The notes under the pieces: generated by a model
Database searches by the model: none
What the model was told of the DNA's origin: nothing
Seen by the model: the letters and a program-made list of their open reading frames with translations, nothing else
Shown here: piece after piece, positions 17,165 through 25,943 of the stretch
Position numbering within the stretch: position 1 is the first letter of the stretch
Layout of the letters: every line of letters begins with the position of its first letter
From: Plantibacter flavus
GTDB lineage: Bacteria > Actinomycetota > Actinomycetes > Actinomycetales > Microbacteriaceae
NCBI RefSeq assembly: GCF_900177615.1
Contig: NZ_FXAP01000002.1
Location: forward strand, 186,001-250,000
Length of the DNA: 64,000 bases
Reading direction: 5' to 3'
Made by a program: the position numbers and the translations under genes

Positions 17165-18352
17165 TCAGGACCCGAACAGCCGCTTCGACGCGATCGCAGC
17201 GCCCTCGACGAGCGCACCGAGCTTCGCCCACGCGACGTCGGTCGCGACGAACTCGTAACTCGCGAAGGTCGAGAGCCCGCAGTCGGTGCCGGCGATGACG
17301 CGGGTCGGATCGCCGACCGCCTCGGCGACCTCGACGATGCGGTTCGCGATGACCTGCGGGTGCTCCAGGTAGTTGGTGGTCACGTCGACGACCCCCGGGA
17401 TGAGGAGCGCGCCCTCGGGGAGCGGGTGCTCGCGGAACGCCGGCGCCTCGTGCTGGTGCCGCGGGTTGCCGAGCGGGATGCTGAACGCACCGACCCGCGC
17501 CCGGTAGAGGTGCGGGAGGAGCACGTCGACCGGGACGTCGTCCTGGTGCGGCCCCTGCCAGTTGCCCCAGCAGACGTGCAGCCGGACCTGCTCACGGGGG
17601 ATGTTCCGGATGGCGTGGTTGAGCGCGTCGACGTGCAGGTCCACAGCCGCCAGGAACTCCTCGAGCGTCGCGTCACCGAAGTGGATGACCCGCTCCATGG
17701 CGAGGTCCGGGGCGTCGAGCTGCAGGACGTGACCCCGGGCGACGATGGCCTCGTATTCGATCCGCAGCTGCTCGGCGAGCGCGAACACATAGGCGCGGTC
17801 GTCGCCGTAGAACGGGTTCGCGGCGTCGAGCAGCAGCGTCGTCGACACGATCCCGGGCGTCGCCGCGGAGAAGAAGGTGCCGGCGGGCGTGCGCGCATGG
17901 CCCGCCTGCACGGCGAGTTCCCGTTCGAAGCCGTCGAGATCGGCGGTGATGCCGGACAGCGTGGGGTCGTACAGGAGCTGCCCCTGGGCCATCGGCGGAT
18001 CCCACACCCGTGCGACGTCCGCACCCTCGACGATCTGCTTCGCCTGGAAGGCCGCATAGTCCGGGAATCGCACGGAGTCGAGCGTCGGCTTGCGGTGTCC
18101 GGCTCCACCGAACCCCTCGATGCGTTCCAGCACATAGGTGGAGAACCCGACGCGCGGGACCTCGCCGTCGTTGATGAGATCGAGACCGGTGGCGAGCTGT
18201 GCGGCGACCGTCGCGGCCACCGCGTCCGCCGTGACCTCCTCCAGCTCGGCGACGTCGAACGCCCGCCGCTGGTCGCGGGCTACGAGCAACCGGGTCAGCT
18301 CGGGCGTCCGCGGCAGGCTGCCGGCGTGCGTGGTCAGGATGCGGTCGGTCAT
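17165..18352 (-). CDS. MetE C-terminal-domain-like zinc methyltransferase (stand-alone)
   Basis: A 395-residue TIM-barrel protein matching only the catalytic C-terminal half of cobalamin-independent methionine synthase (LTTHAGSLPRTPEL at the N-terminus). Zinc ligands are seen in HVCWGN (His and Cys, ~residue 260) and in GTDCGL (~350). Stand-alone members are often demethylases or methyl/alkyl transferases with non-methionine substrates, so a catabolic role is inferred from the preceding aldehyde- and alcohol-dehydrogenase genes. ATG has AGGAGC upstream. It lies 145 bp downstream of the ALDH gene, possibly in the same operon. Confidence 0.8.
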   Translation of the reverse strand: MTDRILTTHAGSLPRTPELTRLLVARDQRRAFDVAELEEVTADAVAATVAAQLATGLDLINDGEVPRVGFSTYVLERIEGFGGAGHRKPTLDSVRFPDYAAFQAKQIVEGADVARVWDPPMAQGQLLYDPTLSGITADLDGFERELAVQAGHARTPAGTFFSAATPGIVSTTLLLDAANPFYGDDRAYVFALAEQLRIEYEAIVARGHVLQLDAPDLAMERVIHFGDATLEEFLAAVDLHVDALNHAIRNIPREQVRLHVCWGNWQGPHQDDVPVDVLLPHLYRARVGAFSIPLGNPRHQHEAPAFREHPLPEGALLIPGVVDVTTNYLEHPQVIANRIVEVAEAVGDPTRVIAGTDCGLSTFASYEFVATDVAWAKLGALVEGAAIASKRLFGS

Positions 18353-18497
18353 GCGTGAGCTCCTCGGTGCGTGGTGCGGGTGGAGGACAGCGGCGGCGGC
18401 GCGACCCTGCCCACGGTCCCACGATGCCGTATCGCTCCCCGACCTGCCAGCTCATCGGCCGGTCGGGCCGAGTCCGCCGCAGTTCCGCTCACCCCGC

Positions 18498-19967
18498 TCA
18501 CGACGTCAGGGCGATGTACTGCTCCTCCAGGAACTCGAGGATCCCCTCGCTCGACCCTTCGCGTCCCAGACCGCTCTGCTTGACCCCGCCGAAGGGTGCA
18601 GCCGGGTCGCTCACGACACCGCGGTTGATCGCGACCATGCCCGCCTCGAGCCGGCGTGCGACCGCGACGGCCTCGCGCTCCTCACCGAACACGTAGGCCA
18701 TGAGCCCGAACACGGTGTCGTTCGCCATGCGGACCGCCTCATCGACGTCGTCGTAGCGGACCACGGCGGTGACCGGTCCGAAGATCTCGGTGGTCGTGAT
18801 CGCCGATCCGTGGCGGACACCGGTCACGAGCGTCGCGTCGTAGAACGCGCCGTCCTCCCAGCTGCGCCCGCCGTGCACGACGGTCGCACCGTCACGCACC
18901 GCACCGTCGACGAGTCCCGCCACTTTGTCGCGTTCGCGCACCGAGACGAGTGCGCCGAGGTCGTTGTCGTGGTCGAGCCCGGAGCCGACTCGGACGGCCG
19001 CGAGTTCCTCAGCCATGCGCGCCACGAAGGCGTCATGGATGCTCGAGTGCACGTAGAACCGGTTCGCCGCCGTGCAGGCCGAGCCGCCGTTCCGCATCTT
19101 GGCGAGCAGCGACTCGCGAACCGTGAGCTCCAGATCCGCCCCTGGGAGGACGACGACCGGGGCGTTGCCGCCGAGCTCCATGGACGCGCTCACGACCGTA
19201 TCGGCGCAGGCGTGCAGGAGCTCCCGCCCCACCTCGGTCGAGCCGGTGAACGACAACTTGCGCACCGCAGGATGCGAGAGCATCTCGGCGACGATGGGGC
19301 CGGTCGGCACAGGCGTGACGAGGCTGACGACGCCGGGTGGGAAGCCGACCCGGCGGAGCACGTCGACGACGAACGCGGCGGCCAGCGGCGTCTCCCGGGC
19401 GGGCTTGAGGATCACCGTGCACCCGGCGGCGAGCGCCGGTGCGAGCTTGCGGGTGGCCATCGCGGCGGGGAAGTTCCACGGGGTGATGAGGAGGGAGACG
19501 CCGATGGGCTGCCGGTCGACGACGATCCGCTTGTCGCCGCTCGGGGACAGGCGGTACTCGCCGGGGATCCGCACGGCCTCCTCGGCGAACCACCGGAAGA
19601 ACTCCTTGGCGTAGTTCGCCTCACCGATCGCGTCGCGGTACGACTTGCCGTTCTCCCGGATCATGATCTCGGCGAGCGTCTCCACCTCCTCGGTGAGGAC
19701 CTCGTAGGCCGCCCGGAGGAGCTCGCTGCGCTCCCGCGGGGAGGTCGCCGCCCACGAGGTCTGGGCGAGCGCGGCGGACTCGACGGCCGCGAGGCAGTCC
19801 TCGCGACTCGCAATGGCGAAGTCGGCGATGGTGCTGCCGTCGGCGGGATCGACGACGGGGAAGGTCCCTCCGTCGGAACCGGCCCGCCAGGCACCGTCGA
19901 TGAAGAGTTGCGCGATCGGCTCGGTGCGCGTGGTGCTGAGGGTCGTGGCTGGTGTGGTGGTGGTCAT
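18498..19967 (-). CDS. Aldehyde dehydrogenase (succinate-semialdehyde dehydrogenase-like)
   Basis: A 489-residue NAD(P)-dependent ALDH. General base E264 in MELGGNAP and nucleophile C298 in NGGSACTAANRF are present, with the coenzyme motif FTGSTEVG (240-247) and ITPWNFP. It resembles the GabD branch and would oxidise a semialdehyde to an acid. Its ATG overlaps the stop of the iron alcohol dehydrogenase (ATGA), so the two are translationally coupled. They probably work in sequence, alcohol to aldehyde to acid, within the catabolic operon that begins at the DUF6282 gene. Confidence 0.92.
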   Translation of the reverse strand: MTTTTPATTLSTTRTEPIAQLFIDGAWRAGSDGGTFPVVDPADGSTIADFAIASREDCLAAVESAALAQTSWAATSPRERSELLRAAYEVLTEEVETLAEIMIRENGKSYRDAIGEANYAKEFFRWFAEEAVRIPGEYRLSPSGDKRIVVDRQPIGVSLLITPWNFPAAMATRKLAPALAAGCTVILKPARETPLAAAFVVDVLRRVGFPPGVVSLVTPVPTGPIVAEMLSHPAVRKLSFTGSTEVGRELLHACADTVVSASMELGGNAPVVVLPGADLELTVRESLLAKMRNGGSACTAANRFYVHSSIHDAFVARMAEELAAVRVGSGLDHDNDLGALVSVRERDKVAGLVDGAVRDGATVVHGGRSWEDGAFYDATLVTGVRHGSAITTTEIFGPVTAVVRYDDVDEAVRMANDTVFGLMAYVFGEEREAVAVARRLEAGMVAINRGVVSDPAAPFGGVKQSGLGREGSSEGILEFLEEQYIALTS

Positions 19968-21196
19968 CGTGCGTCCGTGTCTGCTCGGAGGGCGGATCGG
20001 TCGCCGGCGTGGGCGGCCTGGAGGATGGTGTCGATGAGCTCCGGGTCGGAGCCGATCGGTGAGATGTCGACGAGTCGCTTCGACTGGAGCGTCAGCTCCG
20101 CGATACGCGGCAGCTGGTCGGCTCGGACGCCGATCTCGGCGAGGCTCGTCGGGATGCCGATGGTGCGGCAGAGCTCGGCGACCCGGTCCACGGCGTCCTG
20201 GGCTGCACTGCGGATGTCCGTCTCCGTACCGCCGAGGGCGGCACCGATAGCCGCCAGCCGCTCAGGTATGAGGGGTACGCACGCCTGGAGGACGTAGGGG
20301 ATCATGAGTCCGGTGCCGAGCCCGTGCGGCGTCTTCGTGATCGCACCGACCGGGTACTGCACCGCGTGCGAGAGGTGCGTCCCGGAGGGGCCGAAGCACA
20401 TCCCTGCGAGCAGGCTGCCGTAGGCGACCTCGGCACGGGCCTCGCGGTCCGTCCCGTCGGCGACGGCCCTCGGCAGGTTCGGTGCGATCCTTCGGATCGC
20501 CTCGAGCGCCAGGTGCTGCACGAAGAGGTTCTGTCCGGTGAAGACGGGCAGCTGCGTCTCCCAGTCCAGCGGCAGATCCGCTGCGGTGAAGGACTCGAGG
20601 GCGTGCACGAGGGCGTCGACACCGGCGTAGGCGGTGACCGACGGCGGAGCCCCGATCGTCAGCTCCGGGTCGACGACGGCCGCGACCGGGATGAGGTGAT
20701 GGCTGGACACGCCGATCTTCATCTCCCGGTCCGGGTCTGAGATCACCGCGACCGGCGTCACCTCGGACCCCGTCCCGGCGGTCGTCGGCACGGCCACGAT
20801 GGGCAGGATCGGCCCCGGCACGTTGTTCTCGCCGTAATAGTCGGAGAGCACTCCTCCGTGCGCGACGAGCACGGCGATGAGTTTCGCCGCATCGAGAGCG
20901 CTGCCGCCGCCGTAGGCCAGGACGACGTCAGGCGCGAAGGCGGTGGCGACGCCTCCGGCCTCGGTGAGCGAGTCGACCGGCAGCTCCGGGAGGACGTCGG
21001 TGTACACGGCGACCTCGGACCCGCCGGCGCGCAACGCGTCGACGATGGTCACGAAGTCGGGTGATCGGGCAAGGAAGGGGTCGACGACGGCGAACACCCG
21101 CGTCCCGTGCTCGCCGACGATCACGGGGAGCTGGTGGCGGACGCCGAAGCCCACGTGGATGCGGGGTGGCAGCCGGAGGGTTCCGGTCTCGGTCAT
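19964..21196 (-). CDS. Iron-containing alcohol dehydrogenase
   Basis: A 410-residue group III alcohol dehydrogenase. Nucleotide motif GGGSALDAAK and the conserved PTTAGTGSEVTP are present. The metal site is in AYAGVDALVHALES and the His-rich SGTHLSHAVQYPVG and TPHGLGTG segments. It would oxidise a primary or secondary alcohol, or reduce the reverse, with NAD. Stop codon overlaps the ALDH start. The SDR gene is 57 bp upstream on the same strand. Specific substrate unknown. Confidence 0.92.
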   Translation of the reverse strand: MTETGTLRLPPRIHVGFGVRHQLPVIVGEHGTRVFAVVDPFLARSPDFVTIVDALRAGGSEVAVYTDVLPELPVDSLTEAGGVATAFAPDVVLAYGGGSALDAAKLIAVLVAHGGVLSDYYGENNVPGPILPIVAVPTTAGTGSEVTPVAVISDPDREMKIGVSSHHLIPVAAVVDPELTIGAPPSVTAYAGVDALVHALESFTAADLPLDWETQLPVFTGQNLFVQHLALEAIRRIAPNLPRAVADGTDREARAEVAYGSLLAGMCFGPSGTHLSHAVQYPVGAITKTPHGLGTGLMIPYVLQACVPLIPERLAAIGAALGGTETDIRSAAQDAVDRVAELCRTIGIPTSLAEIGVRADQLPRIAELTLQSKRLVDISPIGSDPELIDTILQAAHAGDRSALRADTDAR

Positions 21197-21253
21197 GCTG
21201 GGGTTCCTGTCCTGTCGAAGGGTGCGGGGGTGATGGTCGGTCGGCGCTCGGCG

Positions 21254-22036
21254 TCAGGCACTGAAACCACCGTCCACCGGGAGGACGACGCCGCTCGTGT
21301 GGCTCGCGAGGTCGCTGAGGAGCCAGGCGGCCGCTTCGCCGACTTCGGCGCCCGTCCCGGCCTTGCGGAGCGGAGTCGCGGCGATCCGCGCCTCCACCCC
21401 GCCGGGGATGGCGGCTCGCGTCTGGTCGAGCATCGGTGTCTCGGTCGGTCCGGGGGCCAGGGCGTTCACGCGGATGCCGAGCGGGCCGTTGTCGTGTGCG
21501 GCCGTGCGGGTGAGGCCGATCACCGCGTGCTTCGTGGCCTGGTACGCGCCCATGCCCGAGCTCCCGCGGAGACCGCCGATGCTGCTGACGTTGACGATCG
21601 ACCCGGCTCCGGCCGCACGCATGATCCGGAGCTCCTCACGCATGCAGAGCCACACACCTTTCACGTTGACGGCGAGGATGCGGTCGAAGTCGTCCTCGGT
21701 CACCTCGTCCAGGCGTCCGGCCTGGGTGAGGGCCGCGTTGTTGAACGCGCCGTCGAGCCTGCCGAAGCGTTCGACCGTGGCGTCGACGATCCGCGCGACG
21801 TCGGCACCGACGCTGATGTCCCCGGTGGTCGACGCGGCGTCGAAGCCGTTCGCGACCAGCTCGTCGGTCACCGCCCGGAGCGGTCCTTCGGTGCGCGCCA
21901 CGAGCATGACGGCGGCACCGTGCTCGGCGAAGACGCGCGCCGCGTCGGCACCGATCCCGGCGCTCGCACCGATCACGAGGACGACCTTGCCCGCGAGGAG
22001 GGGCTGCTGCGGGGGCGTGTTGGCTGCTGTGGTCAT
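21254..22036 (-). CDS. Short-chain dehydrogenase/reductase (SDR)
   Basis: A 260-residue classical SDR: coenzyme loop IGASAGIGADA, NNAAL, catalytic Ser in VNVSSIGGLRGS and YQATK as the active-site Tyr/Lys. C-terminal PVDGGFSA is standard. ATG of MTTAANTPP with AAGGACC upstream. It is the fifth gene of the minus-strand catabolic operon. It probably interconverts a hydroxy and a keto intermediate; the exact substrate is not visible. Confidence 0.9.
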   Translation of the reverse strand: MTTAANTPPQQPLLAGKVVLVIGASAGIGADAARVFAEHGAAVMLVARTEGPLRAVTDELVANGFDAASTTGDISVGADVARIVDATVERFGRLDGAFNNAALTQAGRLDEVTEDDFDRILAVNVKGVWLCMREELRIMRAAGAGSIVNVSSIGGLRGSSGMGAYQATKHAVIGLTRTAAHDNGPLGIRVNALAPGPTETPMLDQTRAAIPGGVEARIAATPLRKAGTGAEVGEAAAWLLSDLASHTSGVVLPVDGGFSA

Positions 22037-22080
22037 GAGGGGTCCTTCCAGCGGGTCGGTTGCGAGCGGTGCTCGGTGGG

Positions 22081-22112
22081 TCGGGCGGATCGGGGGTCGG
22101 GCGGATCGGGGG
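22081..22112. repeat. 16-bp direct repeat ahead of the SDR gene
   Basis: Two perfect adjacent copies of TCGGGCGGATCGGGGG lie in the 92-bp gap between the HpcH-type aldolase and the SDR gene. Looks like a recent duplication; no function assigned. Confidence 0.8.
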
Positions 22113-22128
22113 TCGAGGTGTCCGGCGG

Positions 22129-22917
22129 TCATCGGCCGTACCGCACCGAACGTCCCGCCTGCACGGCCGCGGCCGCAGCCCCTCCGAGCAGACTGGCATC
22201 GTTGCTCATCAGCGTGAAGCGGTAGCCGACGTCGACCGAGGTCTGGACGGAGGCCGCGGTGGCGCCCCCGGCGTTGCCGATGGGCTTCCCGGCCGCGACG
22301 GTGTCGCGGACGGCGTCGGCGATGAGCGCGGTGACGACCGGGTCGGACTCGCTACGACCCTCGCTCGTCGAGAGGTCGGCCGCGCCGATCAGGAGCGCGT
22401 CGACGCCCGCGACCGCGGCGATCGCACCGGCTGCCCGCGCGGCGGCGGCGCTCTCGATCTGAGCGATCAGGACGACCTCCTCCTGGCCGAAGCGCAGGTA
22501 CTCCTCCCGAGAGGTCGCACCCCAGGCCCCGGCTCGACTCGTGCTGCCGACGCCCCTCGTGCCGAGCGGCGCGAAGCGGACGGCGGCTGCTGCGGCCTCG
22601 GCCTGCTCGACCGAGTCCACGTGCGGGAGCATGATCCCCTCCGCGCCGGCGTCGAGCACCCGCTGGACGATCCCGCCGTCGAGCGCCGGGATGCGCACGA
22701 TCGGTGAGACGCCGGCGAGCAACGCCACCCCGATGTGCTGTGCAGCCGTCTCGAGACTCATCGGCGAGTGTTCGAGGTCGATGACCGCGAAGTCGAAGCC
22801 GGCGAGCGCCACGAGTTCCATGCTCTCCATGGCGGGGAGCTTCACCCAGGTGCCGAGGGCCGGCCCGGAGGGGTCGGTGAGCGCGGCGCGGAACCGGCTC
22901 GTGCGCTTGGTCGCCAT
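22129..22917 (-). CDS. HpcH/HpaI-family class II aldolase
   Basis: A 262-residue TIM barrel of the HpcH/HpaI (2-keto-3-deoxy acid) aldolase family: ALGTWVKLPAMESMELVALA, FAVIDLEHSPMS, GAEGIMLPHVDSVEQAE, and VVLIAQIESAAA, where the Glu would bind the divalent metal. It would cleave a 4-hydroxy-2-oxo acid to pyruvate plus an aldehyde. Start ATG is 2 bp after the stop of the cupin gene (GTG two codons earlier is an alternative). The aldehyde product could feed the ALDH/ADH pair downstream in the same operon. Confidence 0.9.
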   Translation of the reverse strand: MATKRTSRFRAALTDPSGPALGTWVKLPAMESMELVALAGFDFAVIDLEHSPMSLETAAQHIGVALLAGVSPIVRIPALDGGIVQRVLDAGAEGIMLPHVDSVEQAEAAAAAVRFAPLGTRGVGSTSRAGAWGATSREEYLRFGQEEVVLIAQIESAAAARAAGAIAAVAGVDALLIGAADLSTSEGRSESDPVVTALIADAVRDTVAAGKPIGNAGGATAASVQTSVDVGYRFTLMSNDASLLGGAAAAAVQAGRSVRYGR

Positions 22918-22919
22918 GG

Positions 22920-23837
22920 TCACGCGGACGGGTAGTCGTCGGCGTTCAACACCCAGCCGGAGGCCGAGAAGTCGACCCGTGGCGGGGCGAAGATGTCGAG
23001 CAACTGCTGGTGCTCGCCGATCCCCTGCGTCGTGTGGACCGTGGGCGGCGGGATGATGCAGATCGACGGCGTGCCGATCTCCGCGTGCTCGTCCTCGCGC
23101 CAGGTGGCCGAGTCGGGTCCCCAGGGATAGCGGATGTGGTGCCGGAAGCGCCCCTTCACCCCGAAGGAGATCTGCTCGAAGTCGTCGTGGAAGTGGGGCG
23201 AGAGCTTGTGGGCGTCGCGCGGCGCGGGTTCCTCGGCGAGGAAGTTGACCATCAGGTTCGTCGTCCGGAAGATGCGGCCGAACCGTCCCTCGGCGATCGG
23301 GGTGTCGGCCAGACGGTACACCCGGAGCGCGAAGCCGCCGACCGGGTCTGGCCACGGGACGAGTGGTGCGGCCCGTCGGTCCGGTTCGGCGTACGCGTCG
23401 GCGTTCGAGGCCTGCTGCAGGAGGTCCTCCGCGCGGGTGGAGAACAGGCGGATGACCGGGCCGTCGGTCAGGACCTCGATCTCGCTGTCGCCGGGCGGGA
23501 CGACGACGAACGCCTCCTCGTCGACCGAGGCCTCCTCCCCGCCCGCCGTGATCCGGAGCGCGGCACTGTCCGAGTACAGGAGGACGGCGTACTCGTCGGG
23601 CTGCCCGGTGCGGGCGAACCGATCCCCGGCGCGAGCGTCGGAGTAGGCGATCACGAGGTTGGCCGCTCTGGCGATCCAGGTGCGGCCGCCGGCCGGACTG
23701 GTCTCCGTGGGTTCGACGTCGTGGAACGCGATCCACTGCGACGGTTTCACCGGTGTGCCCGGATCGACCGCCGACGCGGACGGGGGTGTCGTCGTGGCCA
23801 GTCGTGAGCGGATGTCGTCTTTGGCATACATCGTCAT
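22920..23837 (-). CDS. Cupin-fold protein of the catabolic operon, function unknown
   Basis: A 305-residue protein that appears bicupin-like. The second half has a clear metal-site pattern: SPHFHDDFEQISFGVKGRFR, then a later His in PPPTVHTTQGIGEHQQLLD, and a Trp-rich end. The first half (LVIAYSDARAGDRFARTG) looks like a degenerate cupin without obvious metal ligands. It could be an isomerase, dioxygenase or hydrolase of an oxo-acid intermediate. ATG preceded by AAGGAACC; a second ATG is two codons inside. Lies between the BKACE and aldolase genes. Confidence 0.7.
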   Translation of the reverse strand: MTMYAKDDIRSRLATTTPPSASAVDPGTPVKPSQWIAFHDVEPTETSPAGGRTWIARAANLVIAYSDARAGDRFARTGQPDEYAVLLYSDSAALRITAGGEEASVDEEAFVVVPPGDSEIEVLTDGPVIRLFSTRAEDLLQQASNADAYAEPDRRAAPLVPWPDPVGGFALRVYRLADTPIAEGRFGRIFRTTNLMVNFLAEEPAPRDAHKLSPHFHDDFEQISFGVKGRFRHHIRYPWGPDSATWREDEHAEIGTPSICIIPPPTVHTTQGIGEHQQLLDIFAPPRVDFSASGWVLNADDYPSA

Positions 23838-23885
23838 AGGGGTTCCTTGCGTGAGAGGGAGGACGTCGTGGGTGCGAGGACCGGG

Positions 23886-24818
23886 TCAGCGGGTGACGCG
23901 GTCGAGACCCTTGAGGTGGAGCATGCGGCGGGCGTCGGCGGGCGTGGCGATCGTCTTGCCCAGGTCTTCGACGACGGCGCGGATCTTCCGGACCTGCTGG
24001 GCGTTGCTCGTCGCGAGTTCGCCCTTACCGATCCAGAGGCTGTCCTCGAGACCGACACGGACGTGTCCGCCGAGCCAGGCGCTGTGCGTGCCGAACTGCA
24101 TCTGGCCTCGGCCGGCCGCGAAGGCGGAGAAGGAGTAGTCGTCTCCGAAAAGCTTGTCCGCGATCGCGACCATGTGTGTGAGGTTCTCGTGGTCGGCCCC
24201 GATCCCGCCGAGGATGCCGAAGACCCCCTGGATGAGGAACGGCGCCTTCGCGAGCCCCCGGTCGGCGAAGTGGGCGAGCGAGTACAGGTGCCCGATGTCG
24301 TAGCACTCGTACTCGAAACGGGTACCGAGGCCGTCGCCCAGCTCCCGCAGCGTGTGCTCGATGCGGTCGAACGAGTTGATGAAGGGCTGCGAGTAGGTGT
24401 TCAGCACGTACTCGCGCTCCCAGTCGTGCTTCCACTCCGTGACCTTGTCGGCGATCCCCGAGTAGACGAAGTTCATCGACCCCATGTTCAGCGAGGCCAG
24501 CTCCGGGGCGAAGCGCATCGCCCCGGCCAACCGCTGCTCCATCGTCATGGCCGACGAGCCACCCGTCGTGATGTTGATGACGACGTCGGTCTCGTCGAGG
24601 ATGCGTGGGACGATCTCCTCGTAGATCTCGGCTTCCCAGGCGGGGCGGCCGTCGGGGTGGCGGGCGTGCAGGTGGATGATCGCCGAGCCCGCCGCCACCG
24701 CCTCGAGCGCCGACGCGACGACCTGGTCGGCGCTCAGCGGCAGGTGGTCGCTCTGAGACGGGACGTTGACCGAGCCCGTGACGGCGGTACTGATGATGAC
24801 CTGCTCGGCGGCGCGCAT
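23886..24818 (-). CDS. BKACE-family enzyme (3-keto-5-aminohexanoate cleavage enzyme-like, DUF849)
   Basis: A 310-residue TIM-barrel zinc enzyme. The metal motif HLHAR (49-53) and a VINITTGGSSAMTMEQRLA segment are diagnostic of the BKACE family, which exchanges a beta-keto acid with acetyl-CoA to give acetoacetate plus a CoA ester. Its ATG overlaps the TGA of the DUF6282 gene by one base. In this context it probably cleaves the beta-keto acid formed from the compound taken up by the divergent ABC importer. Family members act on carnitine-, lysine- or leucine-derived beta-keto acids, so substrate is open. Confidence 0.92.
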   Translation of the reverse strand: MRAAEQVIISTAVTGSVNVPSQSDHLPLSADQVVASALEAVAAGSAIIHLHARHPDGRPAWEAEIYEEIVPRILDETDVVINITTGGSSAMTMEQRLAGAMRFAPELASLNMGSMNFVYSGIADKVTEWKHDWEREYVLNTYSQPFINSFDRIEHTLRELGDGLGTRFEYECYDIGHLYSLAHFADRGLAKAPFLIQGVFGILGGIGADHENLTHMVAIADKLFGDDYSFSAFAAGRGQMQFGTHSAWLGGHVRVGLEDSLWIGKGELATSNAQQVRKIRAVVEDLGKTIATPADARRMLHLKGLDRVTR

Positions 24819-25738
24819 CAGATGGTCTCCTCGAGGCCGAGGAGGAAGGCCGTGTTCCGGCAGATCATCTGGCGGATGTCGCGTTCCGCGACCCCGTGAT
24901 CGAGCAACTGCTGGATGACGTAGATGTAGCCGTCCACCGGGAGGGGGTTCGTGAGCTGCCCGAGGTCGGAGTCGATGACGGTCCGTTCAGGACCGACCTT
25001 CTCGATCCAGTCGACGAGTCGGCTGATCGGGAAGCCGGGCGCGGGGACGTCCGGGTGGTACATCGACATCTCGTGCTCGACGAAGGCGCCGTACCCCAGC
25101 ATCTCCTCCACGTCGCCGTCGGAGGCGTTGATGATGAAGTCGGGGTGGTGCAGGAGGAGTCGGGTGACGCCGTTGTCCTTCGCGGTGGAGAACAGCGCCT
25201 TCATCGACTCGGCGTCGAGGTGGCCACCGGAGAGCATGATGCCGGCCTCACCGACGAGCTGGGTGACGCGGACGGTCTCGGCCGAGACGTTGCCGTCCGC
25301 CGCCCAGATGGACTCCTCACGTTCCTCGAGGTTGGAGCCGGCGGTGGGGAAGCCGTCGTCGTGGCTGTGCGCACGGATGTGCTGACCGGCGGAGACCGTC
25401 GGGCCCCACACGGCGCGGCCACCCATCTGGATCGCGACGGCTACGGCGGAGGGGTTGACCCCGCCGACCTCGGAGTTGAGCGCGACACCGCCGTAGGCCG
25501 GCGTGGGGGCGTCCTTCAGGAGGTCCTGCATGGCGAGGAGGTCCATGACGGTGTTGTGGTGGTGCGACTTGATGAGGATCGCCCGCAGGTTGATGCGGGC
25601 GGCGTCGTAGGACGCCTCCACGTGGTTGAGCCGTCGCGGGAACGGGCTGGGGCCGGAGTGCACGTGCAGATCGACGGCTCCGTCCAGGACCTTCAACAGC
25701 GCGGGCGATGGGATCGGTGCGTCTTCGGTGGCGAGCAT
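24818..25738 (-). CDS. DUF6282 amidohydrolase-like metal-dependent protein
   Basis: A 306-residue protein with an amidohydrolase/PHP-type set of histidines: DLHVHSGPSPFPRR near residues 22-35, LIKSHHHNT near 60, and LLLHHPDFIIN near 205, followed by TVIDSDLGQ. Family DUF6282 has no established reaction. It is the first gene of the operon. ATG (MLATEDAPIP) has a strong AAGGAGG nine bases upstream, which decides the start over an upstream in-frame codon. Promoter directly upstream. Likely a hydrolase for an amide, ester or lactone bond of the imported substrate. Confidence 0.8.
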   Translation of the reverse strand: MLATEDAPIPSPALLKVLDGAVDLHVHSGPSPFPRRLNHVEASYDAARINLRAILIKSHHHNTVMDLLAMQDLLKDAPTPAYGGVALNSEVGGVNPSAVAVAIQMGGRAVWGPTVSAGQHIRAHSHDDGFPTAGSNLEEREESIWAADGNVSAETVRVTQLVGEAGIMLSGGHLDAESMKALFSTAKDNGVTRLLLHHPDFIINASDGDVEEMLGYGAFVEHEMSMYHPDVPAPGFPISRLVDWIEKVGPERTVIDSDLGQLTNPLPVDGYIYVIQQLLDHGVAERDIRQMICRNTAFLLGLEETI

Positions 25739-25754
25739 CCGAGAACCTCCTTGT

Positions 25755-25789
25755 GTTCGGATTGCGTACTTTTGGTTCAGATTACGCAC
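25755..25789. promoter_or_regulatory. Direct-repeat regulatory site at the catabolic promoter
   Basis: GTTCGGATTGCGTAC (25755-25769) and GTTCAGATTACGCAC (25775-25789) match at 12 of 15 positions and are spaced exactly 20 bp, two helical turns. They overlap the -10 and transcription start of the minus-strand operon. Probably the site of one of the two IclR-type regulators, in a repressing position. Confidence 0.6.
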
Positions 25790-25807
25790 ACTGATCCTGA
25801 CTGTCCA
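25779..25807 (-). promoter_or_regulatory. Promoter of the BKACE/DUF6282 operon
   Basis: On the minus strand, -35 TGGACA (25802-25807) and -10 TAATCT (25779-25784) are separated by exactly 17 bp. The start of transcription would fall near 25772, about 35 nt before the ATG. Confidence 0.7.
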
Positions 25808-25846
25808 GCGAAATCAGGCAAATCAGCACCACAAAAGCCAGGTCGC

Positions 25847-25885
25847 TTGTTCATGATGCGGAAATATAGATTGCATTATGAACAA
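25847..25885. promoter_or_regulatory. Long inverted repeat upstream of the IclR gene
   Basis: Arms TTGTTCATGATGC (25847-25859) and GCATTATGAACAA (25873-25885) are complementary at 12 of 13 positions, with a 13-bp A/T-rich centre. It lies 58 bp before the IclR start, in a locally AT-rich stretch that contrasts with its surroundings. A likely dimer-of-dimers regulator site. Confidence 0.65.
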
Positions 25886-25943
25886 AGTCCTGCTGTACTG
25901 ATCGACATCAGCAGCTTCGACCCTCGACGAGGAGGTGAGTGAC

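Noticed and set aside
17165-18352. Annotation as methionine synthase MetE
   Set aside because: Only the catalytic C-terminal half is present and the neighbourhood is catabolic, so the enzyme name would over-state the evidence.
18138-20297. A 719-codon open frame on the plus strand opposite the ALDH and Fe-ADH genes
   Set aside because: It is the antisense shadow of high-GC codons. The minus-strand genes show complete active-site motifs and coupled starts; the plus-strand product is a low-complexity Arg/Gly/Asp-rich string without domains.
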